In this document: piece by piece, positions 29,608-38,617 of the stretch
Numbering within the stretch: the stretch's first letter is position 1
Layout of the letters: the number at the start of each line of letters is the position of its first letter
Assembly (NCBI RefSeq): GCF_000308715.1
Contig: NZ_BAGH01000605.1
Span: forward strand, 1 to 53,080
Length of the DNA: 53,080 nt
Source of the DNA: Nocardia tenerifensis NBRC 101015
GTDB lineage: Bacteria > Actinomycetota > Actinomycetes > Mycobacteriales > Mycobacteriaceae
Direction of reading: 5' to 3'
Translations under genes and position numbers: made by a program
Notes under the pieces: model-generated
Databases searched by the model: none
Told to the model about the DNA's origin: nothing
The model's input: the letters and a program-made list of their open reading frames with translations, nothing else

Positions 29608-30800
29608 CGCAGCACTCCGGGAGACACGGTGACGGCGGCGAACGTGCGCCACAGCCAGCTTTCCAACGTGGCCGGGTCGGGCCCGGCGATCATGCCGGAG
29701 AAGGCGAGATGCTCGGGCCGGTAACCGGGCGCGGTCGTGGTCGGCACGCCCTCCGGGTGAATCTGATACTTCACCAGCATGGGGTCGGCGAGCACCTCCG
29801 GCGGCACCGAGACCGAGACCGGCGCCCCTGCGTAGACATGCCCCGGAAAGAGGAAGTCACCGTAGTACGTGCCGGGGGTGGGTTCGCGGATCAGATCGGT
29901 CGCCAGCTCGCCCCGGACATCGGTCGCCATATCGACGGTGTCGAGGTGAACCCCGGTGCGCCGGAACAACATCTCGCCCAGGTGCCCACCGCCGCCGCGC
30001 GCGGCGACCTCGAGGAAGACGGGGCCGTCCGCGGTCAGGATCGCCTCCAGGTGGAAGGTCAGCGTCTCGCCGCCGAGGGCGCGCACGCACCGGCACGCCC
30101 ACTCCGCCAGCTCGGGCGCGTCGTACTGCACTGTGCCGGAGGGCTTTCCGTGCTCGTAGTCCAGACAGGTCCCGACGTAACGCGCGACCTGCACGGCCAC
30201 CGGCTCGCCACGGAAAAGGAATCCGTCGATGGCGCAGACCGGTCCGTCGAGATACTCCTCGATCTCGTACTGCTCGGCCAGGACGGGTTCGCCGCCGCGC
30301 TCGGCGATCAGCGCGCGGGCGGCGGCGTAGTCGTCGCAGACCACCACGCCCCGGCTGGCATTCGCGGCCCTGGGCTTGACGACCACCTTGCCGGACCACG
30401 GAATCCGTTCCGGCAGCGCGGTGACCGGATACCACCTCGGCACCCGAATGCCCGCCCGGTCCAGGATCTCCTTCATGACGACCTTGTCGCGGAACTGCAG
30501 CGCCACCGCGGGCCGCATGCCGGGGATGCCGAACTCCTCGCGCAGCACGGCCGCCGGCAGGATCAGCAGCTCGCGCCGGGCGAAGATCCGGTCGACCGGC
30601 CGCTCCCGCAGCCACGGCCGAAGCTGGTCGGCCACCGGCGAATCCGGCGCCAACTCGAGCTTGCCGCAGCGGACATGGGCCGGAATATTGTCGAGGTCCT
30701 CGGCGGGCCCGGCGTAGACGACGTCGTGCTCGTCGTGGTCGAAGGCCCGGTCGTAACCGACGCGCTCGAACTTGTTCTGATGCAGGACAAGGATTCTCAT
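29604..30800 (-). CDS. ATP-grasp ligase 2
   Basis: A 398-residue ATP-grasp enzyme of a different subtype from its neighbour. It has a Rossmann-like N-terminus (MRILVLHQNKFERVGY), KVVVKPRAANASRGVVV as the ATP lysine/loop, EQYEIEEYLDG as the hinge, and FHLEAILTADGPVFLEVAARGGGGHLGEM as the magnesium site (E..EVAARGGG). This resembles carboxylate-amine ligases of the biotin-carboxylase-like group. Its stop overlaps the ATG of ATP-grasp 1. Two successive ligases imply at least two amide bonds, or one amide and one terminal amidation, in the product. Confidence 0.88.
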   Translation of the reverse strand: MRILVLHQNKFERVGYDRAFDHDEHDVVYAGPAEDLDNIPAHVRCGKLELAPDSPVADQLRPWLRERPVDRIFARRELLILPAAVLREEFGIPGMRPAVALQFRDKVVMKEILDRAGIRVPRWYPVTALPERIPWSGKVVVKPRAANASRGVVVCDDYAAARALIAERGGEPVLAEQYEIEEYLDGPVCAIDGFLFRGEPVAVQVARYVGTCLDYEHGKPSGTVQYDAPELAEWACRCVRALGGETLTFHLEAILTADGPVFLEVAARGGGGHLGEMLFRRTGVHLDTVDMATDVRGELATDLIREPTPGTYYGDFLFPGHVYAGAPVSVSVPPEVLADPMLVKYQIHPEGVPTTTAPGYRPEHLAFSGMIAGPDPATLESWLWRTFAAVTVSPGVLR

Positions 30801-30807
30801 GCCGGGC

Positions 30808-32247
30808 TCACCAGGGCAGCGAGCAGGTCTTGACGGTGGTGTAGTTCCGCATGGCCTCGACTACCCCCTCCTTGTCTCCGAGCCCCGAATCCTTGAGCCC
30901 GCCGAACGGCATCGATTCCAAACGGTAGCCGGGAACCTCGGCGATATTGACGTTTCCGGCGTGCAGGCCGGTGACGAAGTCGAACGCGCGGTTCAGGTTC
31001 CGGGTGAGCACGCTGGCCGAGAGCGCGTACCGGCTGGAGTTGGCGATCCGGATGGCGTCGGCGTCGTCGGCGAACCGCACGATCGGCGCCACCGGGCCGA
31101 AGACCTCGTCGGTGACCAGCGCCATGCCCGGCGTCACCCCGGCCACCACGGTCGGCGTGTAGTGCGCGCCGGAACGTATTCCGCCACAGGCTATCTCGGC
31201 TCCCTCATAAGTACCGGCAGCCACGGCGTCCTCGATATGCTTCGCCGCCGCTTCATCGATCACCGTGCCGATGTCGGTGGCCGGGTCGAGCGGGTCGCCG
31301 GATCGCCACCGGCGGGTCTGCTCGACGAGCAGCTCGGTGAACTCTTCCGCGACGGCGTCCTGGACCAGCACGCGCTTGATCGCGGTGCAGCGCTGACCCG
31401 AGTTCCCGTACGCCCCACGCGCGACGAGCTCGGCCGCCGCCGCGAGATCCGTGTCGTCGCAGACGATGGCCGGATCGATCCCGCCGAGTTCGAGGATGAT
31501 CCTGCGGTATCCGGACCGGTCGGCGATGCGCTTGCCGATGGTGCTGCTGCCGGTGAACGCGACCATGCTCACCCGCGGATCGTCCAGCAGCGCACCGACG
31601 AGCTCGGCCGGGTCGCCGGTGACCACCTGGAGCATCTCCGGCGGCAGCCCGGCCTCGTAGAGGGTGTCGGCGAACTTCAGCGCCGAAAGCGGCGTCTTCT
31701 CCGAGGGTTTGAGCACGACCCGATTGCCGCTCGCGACGGCCGGAACCACCTTGTGCGCCACCTGATTCAGCGGATGGTTGAACGGCGTGATGGCACAGAC
31801 CACGCCGAGCAGCGGCTCGGTGACGGTGAAAATCTTTCGCGCGCCGCCGCTTCGAGTCACGTCGGCGGGGTAGACGCCGCCGTGCTCGACGAGTACCTGG
31901 TTCGCCGCGCACTGCAGGACATCGCAGGTGCGGCGGACCTCGTGCGAGGTGTCGCGCAGGCACAGGCCGGACTCGAGCGTGATCAGCCTGGCCCACTCGT
32001 CGGCGTGCGCCTCGATCAATTCCCTTGCGCGCACGAGGATCCGGTGCCGCTCGTACCGGCTGAGCGAGCACCTGAAGCCCTCGGCGAAGTCCAGCGCCTG
32101 CCCGACGTCCGCCGCGCTCGCCCGCCCGACGGTCCCGATCACCTCCCCGGTGTGCGGGTAGCGCACGTCGATCGAGGACTCGCAGAGCAGCCGTTTGCCG
32201 CCGATCCGCGGCCCGTCCTCGCGGACCGCGGAGACTTCCTGGCTCAT
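30808..32247 (-). CDS. phosphonoacetaldehyde dehydrogenase (PhnY-like)
   Basis: A 479-residue NAD(P)-dependent aldehyde dehydrogenase. Catalytic residues are C287 (SGQRCTAIKR) and E253 (ILELGGIDP); the cofactor site is FTGSSTIGK. As I recall them, the PhnY phosphonate-binding residues R108, H159, R290 and R447 have counterparts at R105, H158 (PFNHPL), R286 and R442, almost the same spacing. The reaction would be phosphonoacetaldehyde to phosphonoacetate. In catabolism PhnY is paired with PhnA, which is absent here; instead the gene sits with PEP mutase and the decarboxylase, pointing to phosphonoacetate as a biosynthetic intermediate. Confidence 0.87.
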   Translation of the reverse strand: MSQEVSAVREDGPRIGGKRLLCESSIDVRYPHTGEVIGTVGRASAADVGQALDFAEGFRCSLSRYERHRILVRARELIEAHADEWARLITLESGLCLRDTSHEVRRTCDVLQCAANQVLVEHGGVYPADVTRSGGARKIFTVTEPLLGVVCAITPFNHPLNQVAHKVVPAVASGNRVVLKPSEKTPLSALKFADTLYEAGLPPEMLQVVTGDPAELVGALLDDPRVSMVAFTGSSTIGKRIADRSGYRRIILELGGIDPAIVCDDTDLAAAAELVARGAYGNSGQRCTAIKRVLVQDAVAEEFTELLVEQTRRWRSGDPLDPATDIGTVIDEAAAKHIEDAVAAGTYEGAEIACGGIRSGAHYTPTVVAGVTPGMALVTDEVFGPVAPIVRFADDADAIRIANSSRYALSASVLTRNLNRAFDFVTGLHAGNVNIAEVPGYRLESMPFGGLKDSGLGDKEGVVEAMRNYTTVKTCSLPW

Positions 32248-33296
32248 ATCACCAACTCCACCAATCGTTCACAGGCGGCCGGGTCGCCGGGCTCGAGGAT
32301 CGTCTCGAGCGGCACGCCGAGCCGGTCGGCTAGCGAGCGCGGGTTCTGCTTGAGGCTGCCGATCCGCAGCGGCGGGCTGCCGAGCGCGTCGAGCCGCCGC
32401 AGCCCGTCGCACGCGCCCATGGCGTCGTTGGTCATCAGCACGCAGGATGCGTTCAGCTCCGCCATGATCTCCAGCGCCTCGGGCGCGCGCGCCTCGAGCA
32501 GATCGCCGCCGATCTCCACGACGACGAGGTCGGCGCGGTCGGCGCAGTGCCGGATCAGCGTGCGCAGCATGGCCTGGAACCGCTCGATCTCGACGTGGTA
32601 GGTCGAGGCCATGCCCGCGTCCACGAAATCGGCCACCACGTCGTAGTTCGCGTCGCGGTAGTGCAGGCGGTCGCGGGCCCGGCCGGTGCCGCACGCCTTG
32701 ATGGCGGCGACGCGCGCGTTCGGCCTGCATCGCTTCGCGGCGATGGCGAGATGGCAGACCAGGGTGGTCTTGCCGACCTCGGCGGAGGTGCCGCAGACGA
32801 ACAGCACCGGCTTGTCCACCGGGCCGGGTTCCGCGTCGACGATCGGAATCACCGGCGCGTCAGCGATATTCGCGACTCGGCCGGTGCCGGGGAAGCCGAC
32901 GACCTCGACCGGCAGTGCCCGCGCGCCGTAGTACGCGGGCACCGCGACACAGGTGGCGACGAGCCCGCCCTGGGCGACGAGGTCGAGCCGGTCGCCCGCG
33001 GACAGCGGTCCCTCCGGGACCTCGCCCACCAGGTTCGTGCCGGAGCGGCGGGTGCCGAGCAGCGCGACGAACACGTCACCGGGGTAAAGCCTTACGGCCG
33101 CACCCGTTTCGTCCTCGACGTGGTCGTAAGCGCCCTTGCCGTCCAGGCAGCGCACCAGGACGAGATCGCCGTCGCGCGGCTCGGGATTCACCGTGGCCAG
33201 CGTCTCCCGGCCGTCGAGCAGGGCAGGCCCGTTGCGCACGCACGAGCAGATCAGCTTGACGTTCTCGCCGGCCACCTTCGGTCGCAGTGGGTTCAT
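32244..33296 (-). CDS. P-loop NTPase (BioD/DUF1611-like) with N-terminal domain of unknown function
   Basis: A 350-residue protein. Residues 1-155 form a beta-rich domain I do not recognise. Residues 165-350 are a SIMIBI-type P-loop domain with Walker A GTSAEVGKTT (169-178), a switch-like IKACGTGRARD and the Walker-B-like LVVVEIGGDL. This resembles dethiobiotin synthetase and DUF1611 proteins, which use ATP to activate carboxylates or amines. Its start overlaps the 65-residue gene and its stop overlaps the dehydrogenase gene. A role in amide or ligation chemistry of the phosphonate is possible but unproven. Confidence 0.72.
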   Translation of the reverse strand: MNPLRPKVAGENVKLICSCVRNGPALLDGRETLATVNPEPRDGDLVLVRCLDGKGAYDHVEDETGAAVRLYPGDVFVALLGTRRSGTNLVGEVPEGPLSAGDRLDLVAQGGLVATCVAVPAYYGARALPVEVVGFPGTGRVANIADAPVIPIVDAEPGPVDKPVLFVCGTSAEVGKTTLVCHLAIAAKRCRPNARVAAIKACGTGRARDRLHYRDANYDVVADFVDAGMASTYHVEIERFQAMLRTLIRHCADRADLVVVEIGGDLLEARAPEALEIMAELNASCVLMTNDAMGACDGLRRLDALGSPPLRIGSLKQNPRSLADRLGVPLETILEPGDPAACERLVELVI

Positions 33297-33490
33297 ACCG
33301 GCGAATCCAGCGCGACGAGCTGCACGGAGGAAACGTTGCGCTGCTCCACCCCCTTGAGCGAGGCGACGGCGCTGTCGAGCGAGCCGACCGCCTCGTCGGC
33401 GTCGCGTTTGCCGAGCATGTCGTCGAGCTCGCCCTGCAGGCGCGCGCACGCGGCGGCGAGATCCTCTGGGGCGGAAGTCTGTTCGGTCAT
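33293..33490 (-). CDS. 65-residue cluster protein of unknown function
   Basis: A small acidic protein, mostly helical by eye, with the order DLAAACARLQGELDDMLGKR then ADEAVGSLDSAVASLKG, then a strand-like tail NVSSVQLVALDSPV. AAGGGAG lies 9 bases before the ATG, and the stop overlaps the next start (ATGA), so it is certainly expressed with the operon. No carrier-protein serine motif (DSL) is in the right context. It could be a subunit of the adjacent NTPase or a peptide scaffold or substrate; I cannot choose. Confidence 0.78.
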   Translation of the reverse strand: MTEQTSAPEDLAAACARLQGELDDMLGKRDADEAVGSLDSAVASLKGVEQRNVSSVQLVALDSPV

Positions 33491-33504
33491 TGCGTGTTCT
33501 CCCT

Positions 33505-34377
33505 TCATTCGACGGTGACGCTCCACAGCTCGCGGGGGTTGATCTCCTCGCCCCGCGTGCCGACGATGTCGCGGCGCCCGTGCGCCATTCGGTTGTTGTC
33601 GATCATCAGCAGATCGCCCGACGCCATCGGGAAGCACGCCTGGAAGGCGTGGTCGGCGGCGTTGGTCACGAGGTAATCGACGGCCTCGGCGTAGGCGTCG
33701 TAACCCTCGATCTGGTCGGCGAGGTCGGGCAGCTTCTGCGTGATGTCCTGCTTCAGGCGCACGCCGACGTCGTAGGCGTCGGCGGCGTCGGGCAGCTGGT
33801 AGCACAGCGGGAGATCGGCGAACTCCTCGCGAACGTTGTTGGCGGCGAAGCGGATCGAGGTCTTGGTGAGCCGATCGAAGTGCCTGGCGAAGGTGTCGCC
33901 GTCACGCTCGGCGAGGCGGGTGAACAGGTGCCGCCAGCTCAGCACCAGCGACTCGCCGCGCCGGCCCTCCGGTGTGTCGCACCAGCCGGGCTCGACCATC
34001 AGCATGCCGAAGTACGCGGGCCGCGGCGTGCGCCAGGACCGCGCCGAGTGCGGGCGCAACTCGCCCTCGGAGTAGTGCACCGACTTGCGGGTGTACTGCC
34101 CCGCCGGCTTGAACTTGACGCGGTTGATCTGCGGGTGCGGATCGTCGTCGGCCAGCTCGCTGCGCGAGGAGTAGTTGTCCAGGGGCTTGCCGAATCCGCG
34201 CAGGAACTCGAGGAACTTCTCCGGCTCGGTGGGAAAGCCGCGGACCAGGCAGACGCGGCGCTCGTCGAGCACCGCGCGGGCGGCGGAGACGGCGTCGGCG
34301 ACCGTCTTTCCCTCGGCGGACACGGCGGCGCTACGGATGGTCTCACTCGAGATCTCGGGGGCCGAATCAACGGGCAT
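33505..34377 (-). CDS. TauD/CAS-fold Fe(II)/2-oxoglutarate enzyme with HxA metal motif (candidate halogenase)
   Basis: A 290-residue TauD-superfamily protein. The region 99-150 aligns with the clavaminate-synthase/TauD pattern, where H-x-D/E is followed by R-P-x-Y and then G-x-x-x-x-x-W. Here the first motif reads H110-S-A112, so the carboxylate iron ligand is replaced by Ala. The codons CAC TCG GCG at 34050-34042 confirm this. The distal ligand H266 (NNRMAHGRRD) and a 2-oxoglutarate arginine (R275 or R268/R269) are kept. Loss of that carboxylate is the hallmark of 2OG-dependent halogenases such as SyrB2, where halide fills the site. An altered hydroxylase or an inactive fold are alternatives. 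It overlaps the sulfotransferase gene by 11 bases. Confidence 0.85.
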   Translation of the reverse strand: MPVDSAPEISSETIRSAAVSAEGKTVADAVSAARAVLDERRVCLVRGFPTEPEKFLEFLRGFGKPLDNYSSRSELADDDPHPQINRVKFKPAGQYTRKSVHYSEGELRPHSARSWRTPRPAYFGMLMVEPGWCDTPEGRRGESLVLSWRHLFTRLAERDGDTFARHFDRLTKTSIRFAANNVREEFADLPLCYQLPDAADAYDVGVRLKQDITQKLPDLADQIEGYDAYAEAVDYLVTNAADHAFQACFPMASGDLLMIDNNRMAHGRRDIVGTRGEEINPRELWSVTVE

Positions 34378-35593
34378 TTTCGCGTTCCTTCCTTGCGTGC
34401 AGCATCGTGGTGGCCAGCGCGACGCGGGTCAGTTCACCCGCGTCCTCGCGTTCGGCGCGGTCGGACAGCAGGATCATGGCCTTGTCCGAGTGTCCCTGGC
34501 GGACCAGGAGATCGGCGAGCTCGACGGCGACCTCCTCCTGACTGTCGTTGCCCGCCAGGCTCTGCCGGTAGAACACCTCGGCCAGGGCGGGGTCGCCGAG
34601 CTCGCGATCGGTGAGCCGCGCCAACCTCCCGAGGGTGTAGGGGTGGTTCGGACGTCCGGCGAGCGCGCGCAGCATCAGTTCCCGGGCCCGCCGCGGATCG
34701 CCGCGGTGCTGCCAGACGAGCAGCGCGTAGTTGCACAGCGTCCGGGGGTGGCGCGGATCGAGCTCCAGCGCACGGCGGTAACGCTGTTCGGCGTAGTCCG
34801 GGTCGCCGTGCTTGTGCAGGGCGGAGAGCGCGAAGTTGCTGTGGGCGCGCGCGTGGCGGGTGCCGGCCGTGACGGGGCGTCCGGCCTTGCGCTTGACATC
34901 GTCGGGCTGCCAATGGGTTTGCTCGGTCCAGAGCGCGAGCAGCCGGTAGTCGTCGGCGTGGTCGGGGAAGCGCGCCCGCATCTCCGCGAGCCCGATGGGG
35001 TCGGGCCGGTCGGCCAGGTAGCCGAAGCGCTCCATGGTCTCCCACTCCGACAGCGTGATCAGCTCCTGGAGCTCCTCGGGGTAGTTCGGCCGGGTGGTCG
35101 TCGCGTTGACGACCGGGCCGCCCCGCAGCGCGGATTCGTCGAACTCCTCGCCGATGGTGCGCAGGAACTTCGCGAAGTCGTCCACCAGATGCTCCTGGTG
35201 GCCGATGAAGTCGATCTCGGCATCCGGCGGGCCGACGTAGGAGCGGTAGATATTGCCGAGCGCGCCGGGCAACACCGAAACAGCCTTGCGGACAAAGGTT
35301 TCGAAATCGTCGCTGGCGCAGTGCTCGTCGAGCGGGTACTGCGGCCGCCAGCCCTTCTCCATTCGATAGGCCCAGTACGAGCGGTACCACTCGATCGGGT
35401 TGCGGACGAAAGCACCGATGTACGAGTATTTCTCGCGATCGTAGGACGCGAGCAGGTCGTGGTCGCGCATCGCGGGATCGCCGATGTACTCGACCTCGAT
35501 CCCGAGCTCGTCCAGCTTCGACCGGATCCAGGTGCTCCCCGTCTTGGGCACCAGCAGTAGTAGAGCGTTGCTACGGACGAACCGTAAGGCCAT
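34367..35593 (-). CDS. PAPS-dependent sulfotransferase with C-terminal TPR-like repeats
   Basis: A 408-residue two-part protein. Residues 1-210 are a sulfotransferase: PKTGSTW at 16-22 is the 5'-phosphosulfate loop, and AFVRNPIEWYRSYW (61-74) is the 3'-phosphate site with R64 and S72. Residues about 240-400 are tetratricopeptide-like repeats (ALSALHKHGDPDYAEQRYRRALELDP and following). It would transfer sulfate from PAPS to a hydroxyl or amine. The divergent cysD-cysNC pair in the same cluster makes PAPS, which fits. The start overlaps the end of the decarboxylase gene by 23 bases. The acceptor is unknown; the repeats may hold a partner or substrate. Confidence 0.85.
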   Translation of the reverse strand: MALRFVRSNALLLLVPKTGSTWIRSKLDELGIEVEYIGDPAMRDHDLLASYDREKYSYIGAFVRNPIEWYRSYWAYRMEKGWRPQYPLDEHCASDDFETFVRKAVSVLPGALGNIYRSYVGPPDAEIDFIGHQEHLVDDFAKFLRTIGEEFDESALRGGPVVNATTTRPNYPEELQELITLSEWETMERFGYLADRPDPIGLAEMRARFPDHADDYRLLALWTEQTHWQPDDVKRKAGRPVTAGTRHARAHSNFALSALHKHGDPDYAEQRYRRALELDPRHPRTLCNYALLVWQHRGDPRRARELMLRALAGRPNHPYTLGRLARLTDRELGDPALAEVFYRQSLAGNDSQEEVAVELADLLVRQGHSDKAMILLSDRAEREDAGELTRVALATTMLHARKERENAR

Positions 35594-36749
35594 CTGAGCC
35601 TCCTTCGGCTGTGGCGAAATGGTCGGTGACGTGGGTCCGGAACCGGAGCGCGAGGTCGGGCAGCCGGTCCTTGGGCCGGGGCGGCTTGGTCGCGGTACCC
35701 GGCCGGATGAGGCAGTGCACGAGCACGCAGCCGTCCTGGTGCTCGACGGCCTCGCGCAGCGCGGTCCGCACGGCCTCGATCCCGTCGCAGCGCCAGGCCG
35801 CGCGGTAGCCGCAGGCCAGCGCGGCCGCGGCGAAGTCGACGGCGCCGCCGTTGGTGCGCTGCCCCCCGGTGGATTCGTGGCGGCCGTTGTCGAGCACGAC
35901 GTGCAGGAACGGCGTGCGGACGTGGCGGGCGACGGTGGCCAGCGAGCCCATGCGCATCAGCAGCGCGCCGTCGCCGTCGAGCACGGTCACCGGCAATCCG
36001 GTGACCGCGAGCCCGGCGCCGAGCGCGGGCGCGCAGCCCATCGAGCCGACGAGGTAGAACTGGTCGTCTCGATCGTCGAGGCCGTACAGCTCCCGCGACG
36101 TATAGCCGGTCGTGGCGACGGTCGGGCGCGGGACGCCCAGCTCGAGCCAGCAGGCGAGCACCTCGGCCCGGCTCGGCCGCGACCCGGCGCGCAGTTCGCG
36201 CACGGTGGCGCGCGGAAGTTCTTGCGGCTCAGCGACTTCGCACGAGGGCACGGCGTTGTCGAAGACGCCCTTCTCCAGGACCAAGGCCGTGGACAGCCGT
36301 TGGTCGCAGTGCTCGAACGCCTCGGTCAGCTGCCGCGCGGCTTCGGTCTGGTCGGCGGCGAGGTTCTCGGTCCGAAGGCCCATCAGGCGCAAAAGGTCCG
36401 GGGTGATCTGGCCCATGAGCGCGTGCTGCGGCTCGTCGGTGCCCGCGGGCCAGCCGCGGCGCGAGACGCCGAGCACCACCGGGATCTCGAACGGCTGGGT
36501 GAGCGAGGTCAGCGGATTGACCATATTGCCGAGGCCCGAGTTCTGCGCGAGCACAAGACCTCGCGAGCCGGCGAGCCAGGCGCCCGCCGCCAACGCCACC
36601 GCCTCGCCCTCGGCGGTCGCCGGGAAGTAGGGCCGGGTGCCGTCCTCGAGCATCGAATACAGGCCCGAGACATAGGAACACGGCACACCGGTGATGCAGC
36701 CGATCCGGTGACGCTCGAGTTCGTCCAGGAACCAACCCGGGTTCAGCAT
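35571..36749 (-). CDS. phosphonopyruvate decarboxylase
   Basis: A 392-residue thiamin-diphosphate enzyme that removes CO2 from phosphonopyruvate to give phosphonoacetaldehyde, pulling the unfavourable PEP mutase reaction. Family marks: GVPCSYV near residue 21, the catalytic E47-type region (ATAEGEAVALAAGAW), AQNSGLGNMVNPLTSL (68-83), and the ThDP motif GDG (259-261) through N288. The diagnostic DNGRHESTGGQ (287-297) is typical of this family. GGGAGGTG precedes the ATG. The ATG lies inside the last codons of the peptidase gene. Confidence 0.93.
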   Translation of the reverse strand: MLNPGWFLDELERHRIGCITGVPCSYVSGLYSMLEDGTRPYFPATAEGEAVALAAGAWLAGSRGLVLAQNSGLGNMVNPLTSLTQPFEIPVVLGVSRRGWPAGTDEPQHALMGQITPDLLRLMGLRTENLAADQTEAARQLTEAFEHCDQRLSTALVLEKGVFDNAVPSCEVAEPQELPRATVRELRAGSRPSRAEVLACWLELGVPRPTVATTGYTSRELYGLDDRDDQFYLVGSMGCAPALGAGLAVTGLPVTVLDGDGALLMRMGSLATVARHVRTPFLHVVLDNGRHESTGGQRTNGGAVDFAAAALACGYRAAWRCDGIEAVRTALREAVEHQDGCVLVHCLIRPGTATKPPRPKDRLPDLALRFRTHVTDHFATAEGGSDGLTVRP

Positions 36750-38617
36750 GACACCTCCCGTTTTTCGCGTGCGGCAAGACAATTCGGAGTGCGGAGAATC
36801 CGCATACCCGCCGGATCGGGCGGTTCGTCCGCCCCTAGCAGGTGACGGGCGAGGAAGCCCGCGATCAGCTCGTCGCGGGCGAGTTGGTTGGCGGCGCCGA
36901 CGATTTCGTGCCCCTCGTCGGTGAACAGCGCCAGGGTCGCGCTCCGATCGGCGCGGGCCAGCGCCAGGAACATCCGGGTCGACATCTCGACCGGCACCCG
37001 GGCGTCGTTGGCGCCGTGCACCAGCAGCACCGGGCAGCGCATCGCCGCGGCGTGCCGGACCGGCGAGTACCGGGTCAGCTGCGCGCGCTGGTCGCTCAGC
37101 GCCGGATCGCCGATGCGGCGGCGGACCATCGGCGCCGCCGTGCGCCACGGCGCGGGCAGATGCTCGACGAAGTCCACCAGGTCGGTGAGCGGCGATGTCG
37201 CTACGACGCAATCGAACTCGCGACCGGAGGTGGCGGCGAGTTGCAGCACGGCGTAGCCGCCGTAGCTGCCCCCGACCAGGGCGACGCGCGCCGGATCGGC
37301 GTAGCCGCGCCGGATCGCCCAGTCCAGGGCGTCCTCCAGATCGTCCTGCATGCTCGCGCCCCACTGCCGGTCGGCCGCGTTCACCCAGCCCGCGCCGAAA
37401 CCGATCGAGCCGCGAAAGTTGGGCTCGATCACGAAGTATCCCTGCTCGGCCAGCCACGCCCGCCGGGGCTCGAACTCCCAGCCGCTGCGCCGCCAGGGTC
37501 CGCCGTGGACCAGCAGCACGGTGGGTTTCGGCCCATCGCCGCCGCGCCGACCGGAAAGGTAGGTGATCGCGCGCTGGCCCGTACGCATCGGCACGTCGGC
37601 CGCGCGGCAGAAGATCGCCGAGGGCCGCCGGGCCGGGCGCGCCTCCGTCAGCGGCCACAGCTCGTCGCGGGCGGGCTCGTAACCGTAGTAGCGCGCGTCC
37701 GCGTCGGCCCGATGTTCGGCGACGAGCCAATAGCGGTCGCCCAGTCGGCGTTCCAGGATCACCGGCTCGGCGCCGAGCCGCCCGCGCAGCGCGCGCAACG
37801 GCCGCTCCAGCGGCGGCGCGAGCGCGACCATGCGCCGGCGGAAGCGTTGCACCTCCAGGTATTCCGGTCGCCCACGCACCGAGTCTTCCAGCACCCGGGC
37901 GATTTCGGCGCGCTCGATGGCGAACACGGTCTCCGCCTTCGCCGCGGGCGCGTCGTCGCGGCAGCGCAGCGCGACGAGCCGGGTGCCCGTATCACCCTGC
38001 GGCATAACGAAATAGGCCAGCTCGCCGTCGCCGGAGAAGTGACTGAACCGGGTGACCAGCGCGGCCTCGTGCGGTATATGGAGGAACAGCCGCGACGACG
38101 CTCGATGATGCCGGAGATCGCGGGAGCCGTCCTCGTTCACCGTCTCGGTGAGCCGCGGCCGGAACTCCGCGTCGAAATAGCAGGCCGCGAAGCCGGTATT
38201 GCGCAGCACGCGGGTGCGCTCGCCGGTGCGCAGGTCGAGGACGTCGTAGTCGTGGTGCTCCGGGTCCCGCGCGTTCGTCGCGATGAGCACCTCGCCCGGG
38301 CGCCGGGGGCTCGACGCGGCGATCTGCAGCTGCGCCCCGGATTCCTTGGCCGACAACGCCCATTCGCCGTCCCGCAGCCGGTACAGCGACCACTCCTCGT
38401 TGCCGGCGGCGTCCGCCACGGCCAGCCCGGTGCCGGGCAGGTGGGTCCAGCTGAACGCGCGCACGCGCTCCGGCGCACCCGCGATGGTGGCCTCGACCCG
38501 GCGGCGGGCGACGTCGAACAGCACCAGCCGGGGCGTCGCGTCGCCGCTGGACAGCCACGCGATCTGCCGTCCGTCCGGCCGCATGGTCGGCGGACCGTTC
38601 AGCTCCCCCGCACTCAT
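36743..38617 (-). CDS. S9-family serine peptidase (prolyl oligopeptidase type)
   Basis: A 624-residue protein with an N-terminal beta-propeller-like region (about 1-340) and a C-terminal alpha/beta-hydrolase domain. The catalytic triad is S451 (GGSYGGY), D538 (HGANDARVP) and H570 (DEGHE), all intact. No signal peptide is visible, so it is cytoplasmic. In a cluster with two amide ligases it may trim a peptidyl intermediate, remove a protecting residue or act on the exported product. Its start overlaps the aminotransferase stop (ATGA). Confidence 0.88.
   Translation of the reverse strand: MSAGELNGPPTMRPDGRQIAWLSSGDATPRLVLFDVARRRVEATIAGAPERVRAFSWTHLPGTGLAVADAAGNEEWSLYRLRDGEWALSAKESGAQLQIAASSPRRPGEVLIATNARDPEHHDYDVLDLRTGERTRVLRNTGFAACYFDAEFRPRLTETVNEDGSRDLRHHRASSRLFLHIPHEAALVTRFSHFSGDGELAYFVMPQGDTGTRLVALRCRDDAPAAKAETVFAIERAEIARVLEDSVRGRPEYLEVQRFRRRMVALAPPLERPLRALRGRLGAEPVILERRLGDRYWLVAEHRADADARYYGYEPARDELWPLTEARPARRPSAIFCRAADVPMRTGQRAITYLSGRRGGDGPKPTVLLVHGGPWRRSGWEFEPRRAWLAEQGYFVIEPNFRGSIGFGAGWVNAADRQWGASMQDDLEDALDWAIRRGYADPARVALVGGSYGGYAVLQLAATSGREFDCVVATSPLTDLVDFVEHLPAPWRTAAPMVRRRIGDPALSDQRAQLTRYSPVRHAAAMRCPVLLVHGANDARVPVEMSTRMFLALARADRSATLALFTDEGHEIVGAANQLARDELIAGFLARHLLGADEPPDPAGMRILRTPNCLAAREKREVSC

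Noticed and set aside
30808..32247. Phosphonate degradation locus (PhnY/PhnA/PhnW type)
   Set aside because: No phosphonoacetate hydrolase, phosphonatase or C-P lyase gene is present, and PEP mutase with decarboxylase points to synthesis.
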